Positions 41,951-52,145 are shown, counted from the stretch's first letter. The stretch is 64,000 nucleotides of DNA from an uncultured Myxococcales bacterium (GCA_903842345.1 CAIMLR010000036.1:248001-312000), one strand, 5' to 3'. Numbers and translations: made by a program. Notes: generated from the sequence alone by a model not told the origin.

Positions 41951-43903
41951 ATGCATCAGGTTCCGCCGGAACAATCCGGTTTTGCGCGCTTGCGCCGTTG
42001 GCTTCTGGGCAAGCCGCGCGATCTCGCCGACCACTCCATTTTCCATCAGCTCTCGCTGATTCCATTTCTCGCGTGGGTCGGCCTCGGCGCGGACGGCTTG
42101 TCGTCGTCGGCGTATGGCCCGCCTGAAGCGTTCGCCGCCCTTGGCTCGCACACATGGCTGGCCGTGGCGATGGCGGCAATGACCGCGATTACCGTCTTCA
42201 TCATCTCGATCGCCTACACGCGCATCATCGCCATTTTTCCCAACGGCGGCGGCGGCTACGTTGTCGCAACCAAGCTGCTCGGCCCGACGCCCGGCTTGGT
42301 CTCCGGTTCGGCGCTGCTCGTCGACTACGTCCTGACCGTCACCGTGTCCATCGCGGCGGCAGGTGACGCGCTGTTCAGTTTCCTGCCGCCGTCGTGGCAG
42401 GTCGCCAAGCTGTCGTGCGAAGTGGCGATCCTGATCGGCATGACCGTGCTGAACCTCCGCGGCGTGCGCGAGGCCATCCTGCCTTTGGTGCCGGTGTTCC
42501 TGCTCTTCCTCGTGACGCACATCATCCTCATCACCACGGGCCTGTTCTTTCACAACCAGGGGCTGCCGCTGACGCAGCAGGTCTCAGAAGGCTGGGTGCA
42601 CAGCAAGTCCTCGCTGGGCGTGATGGGGATGCTCTTGCTGTTTGCCCGCGCGTGGTCGTTGGGCGGCGGCACGTACACAGGCATTGAAGCGGTCTCCAAC
42701 GGCCTGCCGATCCTCCGCGAGCCGCGGGCCAAGACGGCGCGGCGGACGATGGCGTACATGGCGCTGTCCTTGGCCGCGACGGCGGCGGGCTTGCTGGTCG
42801 CGTACCTGCTGGCCGGCGTGCATCCCGTGGAGGGCCAGACGCTGAACGCGGTGCTGGCAGAGAAAGTGACGGCGCACTGGCCCGGCGGCAAGGCGTTTTC
42901 CGTCATCACGCTCGTGGCGGAAGGCGCGCTGCTCGTCGTGGGCGCGCAAGCGGGCTTTCTGGATGGCCCGCGCGTACTGGCCAACATGGCGCTGGACGGT
43001 TGGGCGCCGCGGCGCTTTGCCGCGCTGTCGGAGCGCCTGACGACCCAAAATGGCATCGCGCTCATTGGCATCGCGTCGCTGGCGGCGCTGCTGTACACGC
43101 GCGGCGACATCGGTTCGCTCGTTGTCATGTATTCCATCAACGTGTTCCTGACCTTTTCGCTGTCGATGCTCGGGATGCTGAAGCACTCCATCCGCGAGCG
43201 GCACATCGGCGACACGCTGCTGTTCACCGTCGGCTTTGGCCTTTGCGCGGCGATCCTGTGCGTGACGGCGAGCGAGAAATTCCTGGAAGGTGGATGGGTG
43301 ACGCTGCTCGTGACGATGGGCCTCGTTGCGCTTTTCGTGGCGATTCGCCGTCACTACCACTACGTGGCCGACCAACTGGTGCAGTTGGACCGGCACCTGC
43401 CGCCGATGGCGCCCATCACCGAGCAGCCCAAGCCGCTGCTGCCGGTTGCGCCGACCGCCGTGCTCCTTGTTGGCGGCTACAACGGAATTGGCTACGAGAC
43501 GCTGACCGCAGCGCTGCGCGCGTTTCCCGACCACTACAAGAACGTCGTCTTTGTCGCGGTCGGCGCCGTGGACTCGGCGGCGCTCAAGGACGAGACGGAA
43601 CTCATGCACGTCCGCGAGGGCGTCAACCACACGTTGGCGCGCTACGTGGCGCTGGGCGAATCGATGGGCTTGCGCGCCAAAGGCCTCTCGGCGATTGGCA
43701 CGGACATCGTCTCAGAGCTGGAGAAGCTGTGCCTGCACGCGGCCGATGAGACGCACGACGTGACGTTCTTTGCCGGCAAGCTCATGTTTGGCCGCGAGCA
43801 GTGGTGGCACGGCGTGCTGCACAACCAGACGGCGTTCGCGCTGCAGAAGCGCCTGCAATGGGACGGCTTCACGATGGTGATCCTGCCGGTGCGCATGCAC
43901 TGA
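41951..43903 (+). CDS. KimA-like potassium transporter (APC superfamily)
   Basis: Polytopic transporter of about 650 residues with 12 TM segments and a cytosolic C-terminal domain (about 480-650). It resembles Bacillus KimA, a high-affinity K+/H+ symporter: LLGKP near the start, then DGLSSSAYG, FPNGGGGYVV, GSALLVDYVLTVTVSIAAAG, LNLRGVRE and YTGIEAVSNGLP. The C-terminal part has a Rossmann-like opening (TAVLLVGGYNGIGYETLTAA). The upstream c-di-AMP riboswitch supports the potassium role. The ATG at 41951 is preferred because it leaves room for the aptamer; an in-frame GTG at 41891 is possible. Other APC amino-acid permeases are the alternative reading. Confidence 0.82.
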   Translation: MHQVPPEQSGFARLRRWLLGKPRDLADHSIFHQLSLIPFLAWVGLGADGLSSSAYGPPEAFAALGSHTWLAVAMAAMTAITVFIISIAYTRIIAIFPNGGGGYVVATKLLGPTPGLVSGSALLVDYVLTVTVSIAAAGDALFSFLPPSWQVAKLSCEVAILIGMTVLNLRGVREAILPLVPVFLLFLVTHIILITTGLFFHNQGLPLTQQVSEGWVHSKSSLGVMGMLLLFARAWSLGGGTYTGIEAVSNGLPILREPRAKTARRTMAYMALSLAATAAGLLVAYLLAGVHPVEGQTLNAVLAEKVTAHWPGGKAFSVITLVAEGALLVVGAQAGFLDGPRVLANMALDGWAPRRFAALSERLTTQNGIALIGIASLAALLYTRGDIGSLVVMYSINVFLTFSLSMLGMLKHSIRERHIGDTLLFTVGFGLCAAILCVTASEKFLEGGWVTLLVTMGLVALFVAIRRHYHYVADQLVQLDRHLPPMAPITEQPKPLLPVAPTAVLLVGGYNGIGYETLTAALRAFPDHYKNVVFVAVGAVDSAALKDETELMHVREGVNHTLARYVALGESMGLRAKGLSAIGTDIVSELEKLCLHAADETHDVTFFAGKLMFGREQWWHGVLHNQTAFALQKRLQWDGFTMVILPVRMH

Positions 43904-44025
43904 TCGCGCGAAGTCTGTTGCCCAAGTCCGAGCCGCCGCGGCAGTTTTGTGGACCACGATGGCGCATCCACGGCGACTGCGGCAGCATCCAATGCCAGCG
44001 CCATGTTTGGCGAAGACGGGTCACG

Positions 44026-44637
44026 ATGCGTCAGACTTTCCTGCTTCTTGCGATGCTCACGAGCGTAACGGCGTGTTCCTGGAATGACGTCAAGATCGCC
44101 GGCGTTCCTGCCCCGCCCGCAAACGGCGCGGCGCCGACCGCGCCTGCCACCGGAGACAAAGTGATCGATCACACAGTCAAGACCCTGGAAGGCGAGGAGA
44201 TTTCGCTGGCGCGCTACCGCGGCAAGACGCTGCTCATCGTCAACACGGCGAGCCAGTGCGGGCTAACGCCGCAATACGAGCAACTGGAGGCGCTGCAGCA
44301 GAAATACGCCAGCCGCGGATTCACCGTCCTCGGCTTCCCGTGCAACGATTTTGGCGCGCAGGAGCCGGGCAGCGCGGAGGAAATCAAGACGTTCTGCTCC
44401 AGCAAGTACCAGGTCAGCTTTCCGTTGTTTGAGAAAGTCCGCGCGCTGGGCGACAAGAGCCCGCTGTACAAGACGCTCACCGAGGAAGTGGATCCGGCGC
44501 TGCGTGGCGAGATCAAATGGAATTTCACCAAGTTCCTGGTCGATTCCAACGGCCACGTGGTGGCGCGCTTTGAGCCGCTGGTCAAGCCGCTGGATCCGCA
44601 GGTGACCGCGCAGATCGAGAAGCTGTTGCCGCAGTAG
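44026..44637 (+). CDS. Glutathione peroxidase-family lipoprotein (Cys form)
   Basis: Thioredoxin-fold peroxidase of 203 residues. Signal MRQTFLLLAMLTSVTAC gives Cys17 as a probable lipid site, followed by a Pro/Ala linker. The active-site block is NTASQCGLT (Cys78), the cysteine counterpart of the Sec form. Next come LGFPCNDFGAQEPG, holding the Gln and resolving-Cys region, and IKWNFTKFLVD with the catalytic Trp and Asn. All tetrad residues are present. It reduces hydroperoxides, probably with thioredoxin-like donors, in the periplasm. It uses Cys although the organism has a tRNA-Sec gene 8 kb away. Confidence 0.94.
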   Translation: MRQTFLLLAMLTSVTACSWNDVKIAGVPAPPANGAAPTAPATGDKVIDHTVKTLEGEEISLARYRGKTLLIVNTASQCGLTPQYEQLEALQQKYASRGFTVLGFPCNDFGAQEPGSAEEIKTFCSSKYQVSFPLFEKVRALGDKSPLYKTLTEEVDPALRGEIKWNFTKFLVDSNGHVVARFEPLVKPLDPQVTAQIEKLLPQ

Positions 44638-44767
44638 CGCGGCGCGCAATCGACTCGTGGCATTTTGTGAACGCTTGACGAGGCGAGGAGTAACCGCAAC
44701 TATGCAGCTTGGAACGCGACATCGACCGCTCCGGTGATGAACGTTTCAATGCAGCGGGGTTGGGCTG

Positions 44768-45889
44768 GTGAACAACTTGACGGCACCACGGGCGACGGCA
44801 CAAGCGTCGCCGGCACTTCGCGCCCTGAGCCGCCTGCTTGCGGCGCTGGCGATTGTCCTCACGCTCGCGCCTCCCGCCCTCGCCGCCGACAAAGCGCGCA
44901 TGGCCGTGACGTTGGCGCAGCAGGCCAGCAAGTCCTTTGAAGGTGGCGATTTTTCCCGCGCTTCTGAGTTCTATCTCGCGGCGTGGCGGACCGATCCCAA
45001 GCCGGATTTCCTGTTCGGCGCGGCGCGATCGGCGCAGTTGGGCGCATTGAACGACAAAGCGACCGAGCTGTTTCAGCAATTTCTGGCGACGGACGGCGCC
45101 GACCCGGTGCGGCAGACGCGCGCCAAGGAGTACCTCGCGGAGCTGGAGCGCGCCAAGGTGCAGTCCCGCGTGGCAGAAGCGGAACGGACACAGCGCGACG
45201 ATCCCAAGGTCGCGGCGGGGCTGTATCTGGACGCGTTCAAGCAGGCGCCGACCCGGTTTGACCTGCTGTTCAAAGCCGCGGTCGCCGAGCAGTCCGCCCA
45301 TGACGTGGCTTCCGCGGAGCGCTTGCTGCGCGCGTATTTGGCCAAGGCGCCAGCCGATGCACCCGACCGCAATCAGGCGCAGGCGCGGTTGGATTCGATG
45401 ACGCGCAAGGCCAAGGAAGACGCCGAGCCGAAACCGGAGCCCAAACCGGTGATTCAGGCGGTTGCGCTGCCGACGCCCAAGGTCGTCGCGGGGGCCACGC
45501 TGCCGCGGACGGACGCGCTTGCCACGGTGCAGAAGCCGGCGGAAATGGACAAGCCGCGCTGGCCAGGCTGGGCGATGGTCGGCGGCGGCGCCACGCTGGC
45601 GATTGTCGGACTGGCAATTTACGCCGCGACGACGCCGGACATCAGCGCGTACGACAAGGCGCGGCGCGAAGTCGACGCGAACGGCAAGATCATCGGCCTG
45701 TCGGCGGCGGAAGCGCAAGCGCAAGCGTCGTCGATCAACACGCGCGTGGGCGTGGCTTGGGCGCTGACCGGTGTGGGCGTTGCGGCCGCGGGCGTGGGCA
45801 CCTGGTGGCTGCTGACAACGCCGCCCAAGTCTGTGACCGTGATTCCAGGACCCGGACTGACCGGCGTTGGCGTAGCCGTTCGATTCTGA
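44768..45889 (+). CDS. Exported TPR-like protein with C-terminal TM segments
   Basis: Protein of 373 residues starting at GTG 44768. A signal peptide (ALSRLLAALAIVLTLAPPALA) is followed by TPR-like helices: FEGGDFSRASEFYLAAW, DKATELFQQFLATDG, AAGLYLDAFKQAPTRFDLLF, ASAERLLRAYLAKAPAD. A Pro/Lys-rich linker (about 205-260) leads to two TM segments (WAMVGGGATLAIVGLAIYA and VGVAWALTGVGVAAAGVGTW). This plan is frequent in myxobacterial envelope proteins of unknown function. It is 10 bp before the giant lipoprotein gene and probably in operon with it, so it may assist that protein's export or display. Confidence 0.75.
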   Translation: MNNLTAPRATAQASPALRALSRLLAALAIVLTLAPPALAADKARMAVTLAQQASKSFEGGDFSRASEFYLAAWRTDPKPDFLFGAARSAQLGALNDKATELFQQFLATDGADPVRQTRAKEYLAELERAKVQSRVAEAERTQRDDPKVAAGLYLDAFKQAPTRFDLLFKAAVAEQSAHDVASAERLLRAYLAKAPADAPDRNQAQARLDSMTRKAKEDAEPKPEPKPVIQAVALPTPKVVAGATLPRTDALATVQKPAEMDKPRWPGWAMVGGGATLAIVGLAIYAATTPDISAYDKARREVDANGKIIGLSAAEAQAQASSINTRVGVAWALTGVGVAAAGVGTWWLLTTPPKSVTVIPGPGLTGVGVAVRF

Positions 45890-45899
45890 GAGGGACAGC

Positions 45900-48800
45900 A
45901 TGCGTCAAGCCAATGGATCGACCGTGCGGAGCTTTGTGGCACAGGCCTTGCCGCTGCTGAGTCTGTTGGCGCTGGCGGGCTGCGTCGGCGTGCCGTCGCT
46001 GGACGCGTTCAAGTACGCGACCCAGGCCGAGCGCGAAGACGCGCAGCTCATCGGCGACATCGCTGGCACCGACGACGTGGCAACGGCCGATGAACCGGGC
46101 AATGACGTCTTGACGGGCGATGGGTCGGGCAAAACCGATGCGAGCGACGCCCAGGACACCAGTACCGATGCGGACACGGCGGACGTTGGCACGGACGCAG
46201 CGGATGCCAGCGATGCGGCGGATGCCAGCGATGCGGACGACGTCGACACCGGACCGGATGTGCCGCCGCCCGAATGCGTGACCTCGACGAACTGCGCCGG
46301 CAAGTGGACGGCGACCGAACTGGGCCAATGCTACGGCGCGGAATGCGTGAAGGGCGTTTGCAGCAAAGTCGCCAAGACGACCGCCTGTGACGACGCGGAC
46401 GCCTGCACGCTGGGCGACCTGTGCGTCGCCGGCAAGTGTACGGGCACGTCGATCCTGAGCTGCACCGACGGCGACGCGTGCTCCGCCGACAAGTGCGACC
46501 CGAAGACCGGCTGCTACTTCATCGCCGGCGCCGGCTGCGATGACGGCAACGTGTGCACCGCGGACACGTGCGACTTCAGCAACGCGTGCGTGCACTTGGC
46601 GGCGGACGCGACCTGCTCGGACGGCAATGCGTGCACCACGGGCGACACGTGCAGCAACAGCGTCTGCGTCGCGCTCGATGTGACCGTGTGCAATGACGAA
46701 AACGCCTGCACGGACGACAGCTGCGACCCGGCCACCGGCTGCGTCTTTCTGGCCAACAGCGTGACGTGCGACGACGGGGACATTTGCACGGTCGGCGATG
46801 CGTGCGGCGGCAGCGGCTGCGTGGCCGGCGCCAAGGACACGTGCAGCGACGGCAATCCGTGTACCGACGACGCGTGCGACAGCGGCGCGGGCTGTCTGCA
46901 CGTCAACAACTACGTCGGCTGCGACGACGGCAACAAATGCACGCCCGGGGACACGTGTCAGGGCGGCAACTGCGTTGGCTTGGCCGTCGCCGCGACGGCA
47001 TTTTGCAACGACGGCAACGCGTGCACCGACGACGCGTGCGACCCGCTGACCGGCTGCGCCCATGCCCACAACGCCGCGCCGTGCGACGACGGCCTGCCTT
47101 GCACCGTCGGCGACGTGTGCAGCGGCGGCAAATGCACGCCGGGCGCAAGCGCGTGCGAATGCAAGAAAGACGCCGATTGTGCGACGAAAGAAGACGGCAA
47201 TCCGTGTAACGGCACGCTGGTGTGCGACCTGTCCGCGGCGCCGTACAAGTGCGTCGTCTCCGCCAAGACGGTCGTGGTGTGCGACGCGAGCGGCGACTCG
47301 ACGTGCGCCAAGAACACCTGCAACAAGACGACCGGCGCGTGCGGCTACGTCGCCCAGCAAGAAGGCGGCGCATGCGACGCGGACGGCTCCGTGTGCACGG
47401 ACAACGACAGCTGCAAGAGCGGCAACTGCACGCCCGGCGCGGCGATTGACTGCGACGATGGCCAGCCGTGCACCACGGATAGCTGCGACAAGATCAACAG
47501 CTGCCAGCACGTCAACAACGCCAACGCCTGCAACGACGGCAACGCGTGCACGATTGGCGATGTCTGCGGCGGCGGCGCATGCGTGCCCGGGACCAAGACG
47601 GTCTGCGACGACGGCAACGCGTGCACGGCCGACAGCTGCAACGCCAGCACGGGCAACTGCAACTACGCCATCCAATTTGCGACGACGTGCAGCGACGGCA
47701 ACGCGTGCAGCCAGAACGACGCGTGCGACGCCGCCGGCCAGTGCGTTGGCGCGGCGGTCACGTGCAACGACGGCCTGGTGTGCACGAGCGACAGCTGCAA
47801 TCCGGCGAGCGGCTGCGTCTACACACCGAACACGATTGCCTGCAACGACAGCAACGCCTGCACGAACAATGACGCGTGCAGCGGCGGCACGTGCGCGGGA
47901 ACGGCTGTAACCGTCGCGACCTTCTGCGATGACGGCAACCCGTGCACGATCGACACGTGCGACCCGAGCATCGGCTGCAAGCATGCCGGCAACACCAACG
48001 CACCGTGCGACGACGGCAACACCTGCACCAGCGGCGACTATTGCGTCGGGACGGTTTGCACTTCAGGCGTCAACAGTTGCACGTGCGCCAGCAACTTTGA
48101 CTGCGCCTCGCAAGAAGACAACAACTTGTGCAACGGCACCCTGTTCTGCGACCTGCAGACGTTCCCGTACAACTGCAAGGTCGACCCGACGACTGTCGTG
48201 GTCTGCAGCGGCATCGGCGACACGACGTGCGCGAAGAACACGTGCGTGCCAGCCTCGGGCGCGTGCACGCCGCAAGCGCAGAACAACGGCGCATCGTGCA
48301 ATGCCGACAACTCCGTTTGCACATCCGGCGACAAGTGCAGCGCAGGCGCGTGCAATGCCGGGGGCACGCTGGACTGCAACGACGCCAACCCGTGCACGTC
48401 CGACGCGTGCGACTCCGTGAACGGCTGCACGCACACGGCCAACGCCAACGCCTGCAACGACGGCAACGCGTGCACGACAAACGACGTGTGCAGCAACACG
48501 CAGTGCACGGCGGGCGCAGCGGTTGTCTGCAATGACAACAACGTGTGCACAACCGACGCGTGCAACCCGGCGAGTGGCGCGTGCAGCTATGTGAACAACA
48601 ACGCGAGTTGCGACGACGGCAGCCTGTGCACGACCAACGACAAATGCGGCGGCGGCGCGTGCGGCGGCACGGCGATCAACTGCAACGACAGCAACGTCTG
48701 CACGGATGACAGCTGCGTCGCGTCGACCGGCTGCACCAACGTCGGCAACAGCGCGAACTGCTCGGACGGCAACCCGTGCACGGTGAGCGACTCGTGCGCC

Positions 48801-51800
48801 AACAAGACCTGCCAGCCGGGCAACACCAAGAACTGCAACGACAACAACGTCTGCACGACGGATTCCTGCAACGTCCAGGACGGCACGTGTGCGAACACGG
48901 CCAACACCGTCGGCTGCAACGACGCCAACGCGTGCACGAGCGGCGACGTGTGCAGCGGCAAGGTCTGCAGCGGCACGGCCATCACGTGCACGGACAACAA
49001 CCTGTGCACCGCGGACACGTGCTCGGCGGCCAAGGGCTGCGACTACGCGCCGAGCGTGAATTGCGACGATGGCAACGTCTGTTCGCTGGACGCGTGCACG
49101 CCCGCGACGGGCGCATGCACGCACAGCCTGCTCGCCGGCCTCTCGTGCGAAGACGGCGACCCGTGCACCACGCAGGATTACTGCACTTACTTCACGGACG
49201 CGGCCAACGGCACGACCGACACCTCCAAGTTCGTCTGCGCGGCCGGCGCCGGCGCGGTGTGCGACGACGGCAACGCATGCACCTCGGACACCTGCAACTA
49301 CGGCACGACGCACAGTTGCGCCCACGCGGCCATGCCGGGCGGAACGTCGTGCGGGACGTGCTCCGTCAACAACGGCGTGAACTGGTTCGCGCCCGGCACG
49401 TGCAGCGCCACAACCTGCACGCTCAGCAGCGCGACCACGTGCGACGATGGCAACCAATGCACCGACGACGTCTGCTACAACGGCGCGGGCTGCACGCACA
49501 TGTCCATGGCCGGCAAGGAGTGCAATGACGGCACCGACTGCACCGTCAAGGACCTGTGCTCGGCGCAAAACACCTGCACAGGGCTCAACGCCTGCGACGA
49601 CAACAATCCGTGCACGACCGATTCCTGCAGCGTCGTTGGCGCGAAGGTGATGTGCGTCAACGACGCGATGCCCAAGGGCGCCGCATGCGACGACGGCAAC
49701 GCATGCACAACGGGCGATACCTGCGACGCCAGCCAGACCTGCAACGCGACGGACGTCAAATGCGACGACGGCCTGCAGTGCACGGCGGACACCTGCGACG
49801 TCGCGACCGGATGCGTGTTCACCAACATGGGCGGAAGCTTCTGCTCGGGCTCGCAGGACTGCCAGCCGGGCGCGTCCTGCCTGAACAGCCACTGCTGGGT
49901 AGCGTGCGACGACGGCAATCCCTGCACGAGCAGCGACAACTGCGGCGGTGGCACATGCAACGCCAGCGGCATCGTCGGCGCCATCAGCTGCACCAAGAGC
50001 AGCGACTGCGGCAGCAGCGGAGCGTCGTGCAGCAACGGCTACTGCGCCAACACCTGCAGCGACGGCAACGTCTGCACGGTCAATGACTACTGCTTCTCCG
50101 GCTCGTGCGTGGGCTCCGCCAACAGCTGCAACGACAGCAACCCGTGCACCACCGACAGCTGCTCGCAATCCGCCGGCTGCTTGCATACCGCCGCCGCGGA
50201 TGACGGCAACCCATGCACCAATGACTTCTGTGCGGCTGGGGTCGGCACCATCACCCACAGCAACGTCGGCGACGGTCTGCAGTGCGGCGCCGCCAACTAC
50301 TGCAAGGCCGGCACCTGCACGGCATGCGGCGCGGGCACCATTGCCACGCCCTACGACGACAACGGCACGGCGCAGCTCATCTGCGCCTTTGATTACCCCA
50401 TTTGGGGCATCCGGCCATTGAGCCCTGCCAGCTTCACCAACAACGGCGACAACACCGTGACCGACAACGTCACCGGCTTGATGTGGATGCTGGGCACGTA
50501 TTCGATCAACACGTTTGGCTATGCGACCGCGATTTGCGACGCGCAGGCGACCTATGGCAACAAGTACGATTGGCGCCTGCCGACGGTCGCCGAACTGCAG
50601 ACCATCAACGACTACGTGCTGCAAAACGGCTACAGCCTCAGCAGCGCGTTCTACGGCCAGGGCTCCAGACTCTGGGCGCAGCCGGCCATCGCCACCAACA
50701 ACGCGTTTGACCTGAACACGCTTGGCGGCGCGATCGAGTACCTGAGCAACACCAACTCCTTCAACCTCAAGTGCGTTCGCGGCCAGAGCGCCATCACGCC
50801 GCCCGGGACGCGCTACGCGGTCTCCGCCGACCAGGCGAGCGTCTACGACAATGTGACAAACATCCTCTGGCTGCGGGCCACCACGTCGAGCGACTTGCCA
50901 ACCGCGGCCGCGACGTGCACCGGCACTGGCGCGGGCTGGCGGCTGCCCAATATCCGCGAGTTGGAGTCGATCGTCGACCGCAGCAACGCGCCGACCAGCT
51001 ACTTCAACGCCACCGGCTTTGGCACCCAGACCGCCGGCGGTTACTGGAGCAGCACGCCGCTCAGCACCGGCAGCGGCGCAAATCCGCCGTTTTGGACCGT
51101 CAACTTCACCGACGGCACCTCCGGCACTGCGGCCAACAACACCGCAAACCGCGCGCGCTGCATGACCAACTGCGATGACGGCAACCCGTGCACGACCGAC
51201 AGCTTCGACAAGAGCACGTGGCTGTGCAAGCACACCAGTGCCACCGACGGTGCGGCGTGCGGCGGCGCGGGCACCTGCGCCTCGGGCGCGTGCAGTTGCC
51301 CGGCGGGGGCATACGGCGTGGCGATTGACGACAACAGCGCGGTCAAGTTCCAGTGCGTGTTCGACTATCCGGTCTGGGGCGTCACAACGTTGGCGCCGCC
51401 CAACCAATCCAACAACAGCGACGGCACGGTCTCCGACGGCAAGACCGGCTTGATGTGGCAGGACGGCAAGGGCTCCGCGGCGACCCTGAACTGGAGCCAG
51501 GCCAGGACCTACTGCGAAAACCTGACGCTCGCCAGCAAGGCCGATTGGCGCCTGCCGTCGGTCGCCGAATTGGAGAGCATCGTCGACTACACCACCGCGT
51601 CGGCGGGCCCGAACATCAGCAGCGCGTTCAACAGCGGCACCGTCACGACCGGCTACTGGACCGGCCGCGGCAACGCGCAGGCCAGCAGCAACGCGTGGGA
51701 AGTCGTATTCGCCCAAGGCCTGACGAGTTCATCCCCCGCCGCCAGCACGTACCTCAACGCACGCTGTGTCCGCGGCGGGCCGATGTCGGGCGGCTCTGGC

Positions 51801-52145
51801 ACGCGGTTCAACAACATCGGTGGCACACCCACAGCGGTCAAGGACAACGTCACCGGCTTGACGTGGGAGCAGTCCGCGCACGCCGGCGGTGGCACCTACA
51901 TCCAATCGCTCGCCGGCGCGGCCTGTCTCTCGCCCTACCACCTGCCCAATATCCGCGAGTTGGCGTCCATCGTCGATCGCAGCCTCGCCTCAACGCCCGC
52001 GCTCAACGCGGCGCTCAGCGGCGGCAGCGGCACCTTCTGGTCGGCGACGTTGATGAGCAGCTATGGCCTCAGCATCAACTTCACGACGGGCGCCTACGGC
52101 TTTGGCAACAACGCCAACGCGTACTTCGTGCGCTGCGTGAAATAG
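45900..52145 (+). CDS. Giant Cys-repeat lipoprotein with four DUF1566 domains
   Basis: Predicted surface lipoprotein of 2081 residues. The signal ends LLALAGC (Cys28), followed by an Asp/Ala/Thr linker (about 50-120) and several dozen Cys-rich units on the theme CNDGNACTxxDxCxxxxC to about residue 1430. The C-terminus has four DUF1566 (Lcl-like) domains in the order A-B-A-B: type A has DNVTGLMW and DWRLPTVAEL (then DWRLPSVAEL), type B has WRLPNIREL (then HLPNIREL). DUF1566 domains in other bacteria bind glycans or host matrix. A segment of about 300 residues carrying CNGTLVCDL and TCAKNTC is also duplicated. Probable adhesin; the ligand is unknown. Confidence 0.88.
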   Translation: MRQANGSTVRSFVAQALPLLSLLALAGCVGVPSLDAFKYATQAEREDAQLIGDIAGTDDVATADEPGNDVLTGDGSGKTDASDAQDTSTDADTADVGTDAADASDAADASDADDVDTGPDVPPPECVTSTNCAGKWTATELGQCYGAECVKGVCSKVAKTTACDDADACTLGDLCVAGKCTGTSILSCTDGDACSADKCDPKTGCYFIAGAGCDDGNVCTADTCDFSNACVHLAADATCSDGNACTTGDTCSNSVCVALDVTVCNDENACTDDSCDPATGCVFLANSVTCDDGDICTVGDACGGSGCVAGAKDTCSDGNPCTDDACDSGAGCLHVNNYVGCDDGNKCTPGDTCQGGNCVGLAVAATAFCNDGNACTDDACDPLTGCAHAHNAAPCDDGLPCTVGDVCSGGKCTPGASACECKKDADCATKEDGNPCNGTLVCDLSAAPYKCVVSAKTVVVCDASGDSTCAKNTCNKTTGACGYVAQQEGGACDADGSVCTDNDSCKSGNCTPGAAIDCDDGQPCTTDSCDKINSCQHVNNANACNDGNACTIGDVCGGGACVPGTKTVCDDGNACTADSCNASTGNCNYAIQFATTCSDGNACSQNDACDAAGQCVGAAVTCNDGLVCTSDSCNPASGCVYTPNTIACNDSNACTNNDACSGGTCAGTAVTVATFCDDGNPCTIDTCDPSIGCKHAGNTNAPCDDGNTCTSGDYCVGTVCTSGVNSCTCASNFDCASQEDNNLCNGTLFCDLQTFPYNCKVDPTTVVVCSGIGDTTCAKNTCVPASGACTPQAQNNGASCNADNSVCTSGDKCSAGACNAGGTLDCNDANPCTSDACDSVNGCTHTANANACNDGNACTTNDVCSNTQCTAGAAVVCNDNNVCTTDACNPASGACSYVNNNASCDDGSLCTTNDKCGGGACGGTAINCNDSNVCTDDSCVASTGCTNVGNSANCSDGNPCTVSDSCANKTCQPGNTKNCNDNNVCTTDSCNVQDGTCANTANTVGCNDANACTSGDVCSGKVCSGTAITCTDNNLCTADTCSAAKGCDYAPSVNCDDGNVCSLDACTPATGACTHSLLAGLSCEDGDPCTTQDYCTYFTDAANGTTDTSKFVCAAGAGAVCDDGNACTSDTCNYGTTHSCAHAAMPGGTSCGTCSVNNGVNWFAPGTCSATTCTLSSATTCDDGNQCTDDVCYNGAGCTHMSMAGKECNDGTDCTVKDLCSAQNTCTGLNACDDNNPCTTDSCSVVGAKVMCVNDAMPKGAACDDGNACTTGDTCDASQTCNATDVKCDDGLQCTADTCDVATGCVFTNMGGSFCSGSQDCQPGASCLNSHCWVACDDGNPCTSSDNCGGGTCNASGIVGAISCTKSSDCGSSGASCSNGYCANTCSDGNVCTVNDYCFSGSCVGSANSCNDSNPCTTDSCSQSAGCLHTAAADDGNPCTNDFCAAGVGTITHSNVGDGLQCGAANYCKAGTCTACGAGTIATPYDDNGTAQLICAFDYPIWGIRPLSPASFTNNGDNTVTDNVTGLMWMLGTYSINTFGYATAICDAQATYGNKYDWRLPTVAELQTINDYVLQNGYSLSSAFYGQGSRLWAQPAIATNNAFDLNTLGGAIEYLSNTNSFNLKCVRGQSAITPPGTRYAVSADQASVYDNVTNILWLRATTSSDLPTAAATCTGTGAGWRLPNIRELESIVDRSNAPTSYFNATGFGTQTAGGYWSSTPLSTGSGANPPFWTVNFTDGTSGTAANNTANRARCMTNCDDGNPCTTDSFDKSTWLCKHTSATDGAACGGAGTCASGACSCPAGAYGVAIDDNSAVKFQCVFDYPVWGVTTLAPPNQSNNSDGTVSDGKTGLMWQDGKGSAATLNWSQARTYCENLTLASKADWRLPSVAELESIVDYTTASAGPNISSAFNSGTVTTGYWTGRGNAQASSNAWEVVFAQGLTSSSPAASTYLNARCVRGGPMSGGSGTRFNNIGGTPTAVKDNVTGLTWEQSAHAGGGTYIQSLAGAACLSPYHLPNIRELASIVDRSLASTPALNAALSGGSGTFWSATLMSSYGLSINFTTGAYGFGNNANAYFVRCVK
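46386..50190 (+). repeat. Array of degenerate Cys-rich CDDG/CT repeats
   Basis: In-frame repeats of roughly 35-45 codons encoding C-(D/N)-D-G-x-x-C-T plus D-x-C. Near-identical DNA words such as GACGGCAACGCGTGCAC recur many times (for example around 47020, 47530, 47615 and 48460). Such arrays can expand or contract by recombination. Two larger blocks, starting near 47150 and near 48080, share the same succession of motifs. Confidence 0.85.

Noticed and set aside
44026-44637. Glutathione peroxidase as a selenoprotein because selC is present
   Set aside because: The active-site codon is TGC (Cys78), not TGA.
46386-50190. Repeat array considered as a CRISPR
   Set aside because: Repeats are in-frame, degenerate and protein-coding, with no constant repeat/unique spacer structure and no cas genes.
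45735-51716. Very long minus-strand open frames opposite the giant lipoprotein
   Set aside because: They are antisense shadows of the Cys-rich repeats; the plus strand has the signal peptide, ribosome binding site and DUF1566 domains.
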